NCBI GenBank assembly: GCA_020026215.1
Contig: JAHHQT010000038.1
Coordinates: 1 to 16,712, forward strand
DNA from: Muribaculaceae bacterium
GTDB lineage: Bacteria; Bacteroidota; Bacteroidia; Bacteroidales; Muribaculaceae
Length of the DNA stretch: 16,712 nt
Reading direction: 5' to 3'
The notes under the pieces are model-generated. The model did not search any database and had not been told where the DNA came from. It saw nothing but the letters and a program-made list of their open reading frames with translations. Shown here piece by piece: positions 7,796-13,572 of this stretch; the stretch's first letter is position 1; every line of letters starts with the position of its first letter. A program made the position numbers and the translations under genes.

Positions 7796-7866
7796 TGTCC
7801 AGTGGTGTAATGGTAGCACTTCGGATTCTGGTTCCGCCTGTGAGGGTTCGAGTCCTTCCTGGACAA
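7796..7866 (+). tRNA. tRNA-Gln (anticodon CUG)
   Basis: A 71-base cloverleaf can be folded by hand. The acceptor stem is TGTCCAG with CTGGACA (7 pairs). The D arm is GTGT/GCAC. The anticodon loop is TTCTGGT on a CGGA/TCCG stem, giving anticodon CTG, which reads CAG. The T arm is GAGGG-TTCGAGT-CCTTC. The discriminator base is A, and CCA is not encoded. The outermost anticodon-stem pair (T-C) is mismatched. It has its own promoter and terminator, so it is a single-gene unit. Confidence 0.93.
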
Positions 7867-7873
7867 CTAAAAA

Positions 7874-7902
7874 GGTATGTCATTGATATGACATATCTTT
7901 TT
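7874..7902 (+). terminator. Terminator of tRNA-Gln
   Basis: GGTATGTCAT (7874-7883), loop TGAT, ATGACATATC (7888-7897): a 10-pair stem with one G-T wobble, then five T. It starts 7 bases after the tRNA. Confidence 0.85.
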
Positions 7903-7939
7903 CTATTTTATAAAGTATTTACAGCGCATGGATGAGCAT

Positions 7940-7976
7940 AAAAAAGCGTCGTATAGAAGACTATACGACGCTTTTC
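7940..7976 (-). terminator. Terminator of purL
   Basis: A perfect 15-pair inverted repeat: AAAAGCGTCGTATAG (7942-7956), loop AAGA, CTATACGACGCTTTT (7961-7975). Read on the minus strand it follows the purL stop by about 18 bases and ends in six T (complement of 7940-7945). The TTTT on the plus strand means it may also stop readthrough from the tRNA-Gln unit. Confidence 0.88.
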
Positions 7977-7993
7977 GATATTTAGATTATCTA

Positions 7994-10900
7994 TTATTTC
8001 TTAGATTTAATCCAGTTCAATGCATTGACAAATGCTTCAATCCAAGGAGTCACCTCATCATTCATGCGGTTGTTAGGATAGAAACCGCATTGCCATGGGA
8101 AGATTGCACGTTCCAAGTGAGGCATCATAGCCAAGTGACGGCCATCGTTTGAAACCAAACCTGCAACAGCCTTAGGAGAGCCGTTTGGATTAGCAGGATA
8201 AGAATTGTAAGAATATTTAGCGACAACATTGTATTTGTCGAAATCTTCCGGCAAAACGAATTTACCTTCACCATGAGCCACCCAGATACCCAATTTAGAT
8301 CCTGACAATGATTTGAACCAAACATCACGCAAGAAATCAATGTCGAACAAGTATTCTTTCTTATTGTTTTCAACAAGGACAATACGTTCAGCAATTGGCT
8401 GACCAACTTCCTTGAAATTAACACCGTTTTCAGCAAGAACTGCCAATGCCTTTTCAGCATCTGCATTTTTGATTTGAACCAATACAGCGCTGTTTTCAGC
8501 GAATAAAAGTTTAACAACATCCTTATCAGCAAATGCGTTCAAGTCCAATTTCACACCACCGTTCATATTAGCGAAGTTCATTTCCAATACAGTAGTAATC
8601 AAACCACCTGCTGAAATATCGTGCATTGCACAAATCAATGAATCATTTACCAATGCTTGTACAGCGTTGAATGCTTTAGCAAAATATTCTGGTGAACTGA
8701 TTTCTGGAACATCTTGACCTACTGCATTAAATGTTTGTGCGAATGCAGAACCACCCAATGCCAATGGAGAATTAGAGAAATCAATATAATACAGTTTGCT
8801 GTCTGCAATATTCTTCAAAACCGGAGAAACAACTTTTCTCACGTTGCTTACTTCACCAGCAGCAGAAATAATCACAGTTCCAGGAGCCTTGATTTTCTTT
8901 TTACCATATTTTTGAGTCATTGACAAACTGTCTTTACCTGTTGGGATATTGATACCCAATTTGCATGCGAAATCGCTACAAGCTTGAACTGCACGATAAA
9001 GAGCAGCATCTTCACCTTCATTACGGCAAGGCCACATCCAGTTTGCACTCAAAGAAACACCTTTCAAACCATCAGACAAAGGAGCACCAACAATATTTGT
9101 CAAAGACTCAGCGATTGCAGCAACAGACCCTTTAGCAGAATCTGCCAATGCTATTTGAGGAGCGTGACCAATTGAAGTAGCAATACCCTTAGTTCCTGTA
9201 TAGTCCAAAGAAACGACACCACAGTCACTCAATGGCAATTGAATTTCACCTTGACATTGTTGGCGAGCAATTTTACCTGTTACAGAACGGTCCACTTTGT
9301 TAGTCAACCAATCTTTACAAGCTACAGCTTCCAATTGCAATACATTTTCAAGATATGTATTCAATTCAGATGCCTTATATTTAAATGTGTGAAGTTTACG
9401 ATTAACTGTTGAATCGACCATGAATGTTTTTGGAGAGCTACCAAACATATCATCCATTGCCAAATCTATTGGTTTCACGCCATCACTTTGAGTAAATACG
9501 AATTTGTGGTCGTTGGTTGTTTCACCGACAACATAGAAAGGAGCTCTTTCACGTTCAGCAATAGTGCGAACATATTCAACATCCTTTTTATCAACAATCA
9601 TACCCATTCTTTCTTGAGATTCGTTACCCACGATTTCTTTAGAAGAAAGGGTTGGGTCTCCAACCGGAAGACTTGCGATATTAATATTACCACCTGTTGA
9701 TTCTACCAATTCAGAAAGTGCATTCAAGTGACCGCCTGCACCATGGTCATGGATAGAAACGATTGGATTTCTATCCGATTCAGACAAAGCACGGATTACA
9801 TTTGAAACACGTTTTTGCATTTCAGGATTAGCACGTTGAACAGCATTTAATTCGATAGAGTTAGCATATTGACCGGTGTTAACTGAAGAAACAGCGCCCC
9901 CCCCCATACCGATGCGGTAGTTGTCACCACCCATCAATACAACAGACTGGTTTGGATCAGGTTCTCCTTTGATAGCATCGCGTTTTGCAGCGAAACCTAC
10001 ACCACCGGCAAGCATGATTACTTTATCGTATGCAAATTCTTCCTTGCCTTCCTTGTCTTCGAATGTCAAAACAGAACCACAGATAAGTGGTTGACCGAAT
10101 TTGTTACCGAAGTCAGATGCACCATTGGAAGCCTTAATCAATATTTCTTCCGGAGTTTGGTACAACCATTTTCTTGGAGGAATTGAACCAACTTCCCATG
10201 CACGATTTTCTTCTGTGCGTGGATAAGAAGTCATATATACTGCAGTACCTGCAATTGGCAAACTTGCACGACCACCACCAAGACGGTCACGAATCTCGCC
10301 ACCAGTACCAGTTGCGGCACCATTGAACGGTTCAACTGTAGTCGGGAAGTTATGTGTTTCAGCCTTCAATGAAATCACAGTATCCACATCTTTCACTTCA
10401 AAGAAGTCAGCAGTGTGAGGGTTCTTCGGAGCAAATTGTTCGATAGTAGGACCTTCTACGAAAGCCACATTATCTTTATAAGCCGAAACTAATTTGTTAG
10501 GATTTTCTTGAGATGTCTTTTTAATCAATTTGAACAAAGAACTCGGTTTTTCTTCACCATCGATGATGAATGTTCCATTGAAGATTTTATGGCGGCAGTG
10601 TTCAGAATTGACTTGTGAAAAACCAAAGACTTCACTATCAGTCAAAGGACGTTGTAATTTTTCACTTAGTTGTTTTAGATACTCAATTTCTTCAGGGCTT
10701 AATGCCAAACCTTCTTGTTCGTTATAAGCTTCGATATCAGAAATGTGAACGATTGGAGCCGGTTTATTTTCTACCTTAAAGATGTTTTCATCCAAGTCTT
10801 GATAAACTCGTTGTAGCATTCTGTCGAATACAGGATTCTTTGATTTTGTGAAGAAAAATTCCTCGATACGAGTAATCCCTTCAAGACCCATGTTTTGTGT

Positions 10901-11098
10901 GATTTCGACAGCGTTCGTACTCCACGGAGTAATCATTTCTTTCCTTGGACCGACGAACAATCCTTTAATAGTTGACTCCTCGCGCAATTTGGCGTCATTA
11001 AACAACCATTGCAACTTAATAATCTCTTCTTTTTGTAATTGGTGACTACACTCTACGGCGATAATAGAACTGCAATCGTTTTCGAAAAAAAAAGTCAT
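7994..11098 (-). CDS. purL: Phosphoribosylformylglycinamidine synthase, lacking the core of its glutaminase domain
   Basis: Large-type PurL converts FGAR, glutamine and ATP to FGAM in purine synthesis. This copy is 1034 residues, whereas single-chain PurL usually has about 1230-1300. The N-terminal domain and both halves of the synthetase are present: AETHNFPTTVEPFNG (His249), SIHDHGAGGHLNALSELVES, KGVSLSANWMWPC and NIPTGKDSLSMTQKYG. After DIDFLRDVWFK, ending at residue 929, the protein jumps to SLSGSKLGIWVAHGEGKF (from 930), skipping the linker and the GxCNGCQ cysteine segment of the amidotransferase domain. The terminal MPHLER retains His994 and Glu996. The frame is unbroken, so the loss is an in-frame DNA deletion, real or an assembly artefact. 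The ATG at 11098 gives the family-like N-terminus; an upstream in-frame start at 11197 adds 33 atypical residues. Confidence 0.9.
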   Translation of the reverse strand: MTFFFENDCSSIIAVECSHQLQKEEIIKLQWLFNDAKLREESTIKGLFVGPRKEMITPWSTNAVEITQNMGLEGITRIEEFFFTKSKNPVFDRMLQRVYQDLDENIFKVENKPAPIVHISDIEAYNEQEGLALSPEEIEYLKQLSEKLQRPLTDSEVFGFSQVNSEHCRHKIFNGTFIIDGEEKPSSLFKLIKKTSQENPNKLVSAYKDNVAFVEGPTIEQFAPKNPHTADFFEVKDVDTVISLKAETHNFPTTVEPFNGAATGTGGEIRDRLGGGRASLPIAGTAVYMTSYPRTEENRAWEVGSIPPRKWLYQTPEEILIKASNGASDFGNKFGQPLICGSVLTFEDKEGKEEFAYDKVIMLAGGVGFAAKRDAIKGEPDPNQSVVLMGGDNYRIGMGGGAVSSVNTGQYANSIELNAVQRANPEMQKRVSNVIRALSESDRNPIVSIHDHGAGGHLNALSELVESTGGNINIASLPVGDPTLSSKEIVGNESQERMGMIVDKKDVEYVRTIAERERAPFYVVGETTNDHKFVFTQSDGVKPIDLAMDDMFGSSPKTFMVDSTVNRKLHTFKYKASELNTYLENVLQLEAVACKDWLTNKVDRSVTGKIARQQCQGEIQLPLSDCGVVSLDYTGTKGIATSIGHAPQIALADSAKGSVAAIAESLTNIVGAPLSDGLKGVSLSANWMWPCRNEGEDAALYRAVQACSDFACKLGINIPTGKDSLSMTQKYGKKKIKAPGTVIISAAGEVSNVRKVVSPVLKNIADSKLYYIDFSNSPLALGGSAFAQTFNAVGQDVPEISSPEYFAKAFNAVQALVNDSLICAMHDISAGGLITTVLEMNFANMNGGVKLDLNAFADKDVVKLLFAENSAVLVQIKNADAEKALAVLAENGVNFKEVGQPIAERIVLVENNKKEYLFDIDFLRDVWFKSLSGSKLGIWVAHGEGKFVLPEDFDKYNVVAKYSYNSYPANPNGSPKAVAGLVSNDGRHLAMMPHLERAIFPWQCGFYPNNRMNDEVTPWIEAFVNALNWIKSKK

Positions 11099-11155
11099 AA
11101 GACTACTATAAATATGTTTAGTACAACTTAAATTACTATCGTAATAAATTTTGTG

Positions 11156-11163
11156 TAAAGTTA
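11156..11163 (-). promoter_or_regulatory. Possible -7 element for purL
   Basis: On the minus strand this reads TAACTTTA, seven of the eight bases of TAnnTTTG, about 58 bases upstream of the purL ATG. No TTTG lies at 19-21 bases upstream of it; the nearest, complement of CAAA at 11188-11191, is 24 bases away. Tentative. Confidence 0.3.
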
Positions 11164-11256
11164 GCAATTTATTACAGAATCCGCGACCAAACAGCAAATT
11201 AATTTTGCAAACAACAATAAAATATATTTTAGTCGTTATAATCGTATTTTATTTTG

Positions 11257-11264
11257 TAAGTTTG
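11257..11264 (+). promoter_or_regulatory. Probable -7 element for the cargo protein / transglycosylase / uvrA unit
   Basis: TAAGTTTG matches TAnnTTTG exactly, 65 bases upstream of the ATG at 11330 in the 231-base gap between divergent genes. No clear TTTG -33 element sits 19-21 bases upstream, so the call rests on the -7 box and position only. Confidence 0.4.
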
Positions 11265-11329
11265 CGTAAATATGTCAAATCCGCTCTGACTAAAAGAGCC
11301 ATTGATTACTTCATAAAAATATAAATCTC

Positions 11330-12637
11330 ATGAGATCTATTCTATTCATAGCAACAATTATTATCGGTTGCGCAAATAGCATATATGCTTCGGTTTCTTT
11401 TAGCGGTTCTACCCAACAAGTCATCGAGGTTATTCCTGAAAAATCAACAGGATTGGATAAGATATATGTAGCACATTCTTTGAATGGCGTTACCATTGAC
11501 TATACCTCAGAAACAGGGAACAATGCCGTGAAATGGTACACCTACAAAGAAAAAGGCGGTGGCTATGCCGAAGCGATCAACGATATCGTTTACGATGGCA
11601 CATTGTCCCATCTCCAAAATCCACAAGGCGATTGCGGTTATATTATCGAAGACGGAAGCAATCGCTACTATTTTTGGTTAGTCAACTATGAAAAACATAT
11701 TTTCAACATCGGTGCCATTACCTTTCCAGAAGAACAAGACTGTGGAATAGCAATTTTAAACGTTGATGCCAATTGTGAACCTATCAAATACTACACCATC
11801 AATGGTGTTCCCAAGAAATTGAGCCGTGACATCGAAGTTATCTATAGCACATTGGAATGGAGTGAAGAGTCCAACTATTATCAATCCAAAGAAGTATCAA
11901 CAATGTTAGACAACTTGGATGCAAAAACAACTATCGAAGCTCCACTTTGCAATACAACATTTACGGTGAAAGGAGATAAATTCCAAGCCGTTTGGGGTGA
12001 AGAACGCACCTACACCAGTGATTTATATACAACAAAGTCCATTGAAGCAAGAGTAACCGCCACTCAAACTGAAAAAGACAACGACAATGAAAAGATCAGT
12101 GATGACGAAAGTCTCGGAGGCTCAGCCCCTGCCGAAATAGAATTTGCATCAGTCTGCACAGATGCAGTCATGCACAAGGAATGGTTGTTCGCTCACGATG
12201 CAGGATTCAAAAACATCTACTTGCGTCTTAACGAAGAAACAACCACCTACACTTTTCAGGAAGAAGGCGAATTCTTCGTCAAATTCATTGCGAGCAACGA
12301 AGATGCATCCTGCCAATACGAAAGTGAAGTTTTCACCATTTCAATTGGAGAATCCATGCTTGAGTGCCCAAATGCATTCTCTCCGAATGCAACAGAAGGC
12401 ATCAATGACTATTGGAAAGTATCTTATAAATCCATCATCTCATTTGAATGTTGGATATTTGACCGATACGGTAACAAAATCATATCATTTAAAGACCCCG
12501 CCCAAGGATGGGACGGCAAAAACAAGGGCAAATTTGTCAAACCAGGAGTTTATTTCTACGTTATCGAAGCCAAAGGTGCTGATGGCAAAGAATACAAATT
12601 AAAAGGAGACATTAATATTTTAAAAAGCAGTAAATAA
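11330..12637 (+). CDS. Exported protein with gliding-motility-associated (T9SS type B) C-terminal domain
   Basis: Secreted or surface protein of unknown function, 435 residues. The N-terminus is an export signal, with a hydrophobic stretch to about residue 20 and a plausible cleavage after SIYA. IIGC at 11-14 also resembles a lipobox, so a lipoprotein is possible, although no acidic surface-export signal follows the cysteine. The middle is beta-rich with no domain I recognise, and an acidic, low-complexity linker lies near 246-272. Residues 346-435 match the type B sorting domain: CPNAFSPNATEGINDYW, FDRYGNKI, GWDGKNKGK, PGVYFYVIEA, KLKGDINIL. In family members this domain directs passage through the type 9 secretion system. 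The stop overlaps the next ATG in TAATG, so it is coupled to the transglycosylase gene. Confidence 0.82.
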   Translation: MRSILFIATIIIGCANSIYASVSFSGSTQQVIEVIPEKSTGLDKIYVAHSLNGVTIDYTSETGNNAVKWYTYKEKGGGYAEAINDIVYDGTLSHLQNPQGDCGYIIEDGSNRYYFWLVNYEKHIFNIGAITFPEEQDCGIAILNVDANCEPIKYYTINGVPKKLSRDIEVIYSTLEWSEESNYYQSKEVSTMLDNLDAKTTIEAPLCNTTFTVKGDKFQAVWGEERTYTSDLYTTKSIEARVTATQTEKDNDNEKISDDESLGGSAPAEIEFASVCTDAVMHKEWLFAHDAGFKNIYLRLNEETTTYTFQEEGEFFVKFIASNEDASCQYESEVFTISIGESMLECPNAFSPNATEGINDYWKVSYKSIISFECWIFDRYGNKIISFKDPAQGWDGKNKGKFVKPGVYFYVIEAKGADGKEYKLKGDINILKSSK

Positions 12638-13572
12638 TGAATTTTACATTTTTCTCAAAAACGCTCATTATTCTAACTACATTCTTCGCATTTCATCAGT
12701 CTGCCCTCGCACAAGAACAGACTGCGACATATAGTCCTACATTCCCAATGGAAATGGAATTTGCATCCGACAAAGTTTCATTTGATCGTTTCGACATGTA
12801 CGAAAGAATGGATAGAGAAATCATTTCCCTGACTTATAGTCATACGAACACCATGCTCACTATAAAAAGAGCCAATAAATATATAGAAGAAATCATTCCT
12901 ATACTTAAAGAAGAAAAGATTCCAACCGACTTTATTTATTTGGCAGCCATTGAGAGTCAGTTCAACGAACGCGCCATTTCACCAACAAAAGCAGCAGGTA
13001 TTTGGCAATTCATGCCTACTACTGCCAAGCAATATGGGCTGGAAGTGAATAAATACGTCGATGAACGTTTCAACTTGGAGAAAGCCACAAGAGCAGCGTG
13101 CAAATATTTTAGAACAGCCTATCGCAAATACAATGACTGGTTGTCCGTCGCTGCATCCTACAACGCAGGCATGACAAGAATCAGCAAGTCATTGGAAGAA
13201 CAGTTGGAAAAGAAAGCCACTGATATTTTTCTGAATCAAGAAACATCCCGCTACATTTTCCGCATCTTGGCAATGAAGCTCATTCTAAATAATCCTGAAC
13301 ACTTTGGATTCAAACTTAAAGAGTCCCAGCTTTACCAGCATATTGACTATAAAGAAGTTGAAGTCAAAGAGCCTGTCTTGAGTTGGCCAAAATGGGCAAA
13401 GAAGCAAGGTATCTCTTATATGCATCTTCGTGAAATGAATCCATGGATTCGTGATACAGAGTTACCCAACAAGTTGAAGAAGACTTATAGTGTCAGAATC
13501 CCATATTCGGACCAAATTAACGTTACAACACAAACAAAACATACATACAAATATAATTGGATACAAAAATAA
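12637..13572 (+). CDS. MltD-like lytic transglycosylase (GH23, SLT domain)
   Basis: Periplasmic enzyme that cleaves the MurNAc-GlcNAc bond of peptidoglycan with 1,6-anhydro ring formation. It is 311 residues. A signal peptide covers about 1-25 (hydrophobic core LIILTTFFAF, cleavage near SALA). The catalytic domain spans about 80-215. IESQFN contains the catalytic Glu106, followed by AGIWQFMP (120-127), and AASYNAG (172-178) closes the active site; all three are hallmarks of the SLT/MltD fold. There is no LysM repeat with the usual signature; the basic C-terminal part (240-311) is unassigned. Its ATG overlaps the preceding stop by one base, and its end overlaps uvrA by 16 bases, so all three genes are probably one transcript. 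It may remodel the wall for export of the neighbouring cargo protein; this is inference. Confidence 0.9.
   Translation: MNFTFFSKTLIILTTFFAFHQSALAQEQTATYSPTFPMEMEFASDKVSFDRFDMYERMDREIISLTYSHTNTMLTIKRANKYIEEIIPILKEEKIPTDFIYLAAIESQFNERAISPTKAAGIWQFMPTTAKQYGLEVNKYVDERFNLEKATRAACKYFRTAYRKYNDWLSVAASYNAGMTRISKSLEEQLEKKATDIFLNQETSRYIFRILAMKLILNNPEHFGFKLKESQLYQHIDYKEVEVKEPVLSWPKWAKKQGISYMHLREMNPWIRDTELPNKLKKTYSVRIPYSDQINVTTQTKHTYKYNWIQK

Noticed and set aside
7928..8152. A 74-codon plus-strand ORF.
   Set aside because: It starts inside the purL terminator hairpin and runs antisense to the purL 3' end, with no recognisable protein features.
8125..8532. A 135-codon minus-strand ORF overlapping the purL deletion junction, considered as a frameshifted piece of the missing glutaminase domain.
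   Set aside because: Its translation is low-complexity and has no GxCNGCQ or other amidotransferase motif; it is a shadow of purL in another frame.
11099..11197. The 33-residue in-frame extension of purL upstream of 11098.
   Set aside because: It does not resemble PurL, while the ATG at 11098 gives the expected N-terminus followed by the SIIAVECSHQL-type stretch.
11099..11329. Possible purine riboswitch or PurR operator upstream of purL.
   Set aside because: I could not find a purine aptamer core or a PurR-like palindrome; only weak -7 boxes are visible.
12144..12602. A 152-codon plus-strand ORF within the cargo protein gene.
   Set aside because: It is a second frame of a gene with a clear signal peptide and sorting domain, with no independent start signal or family match.
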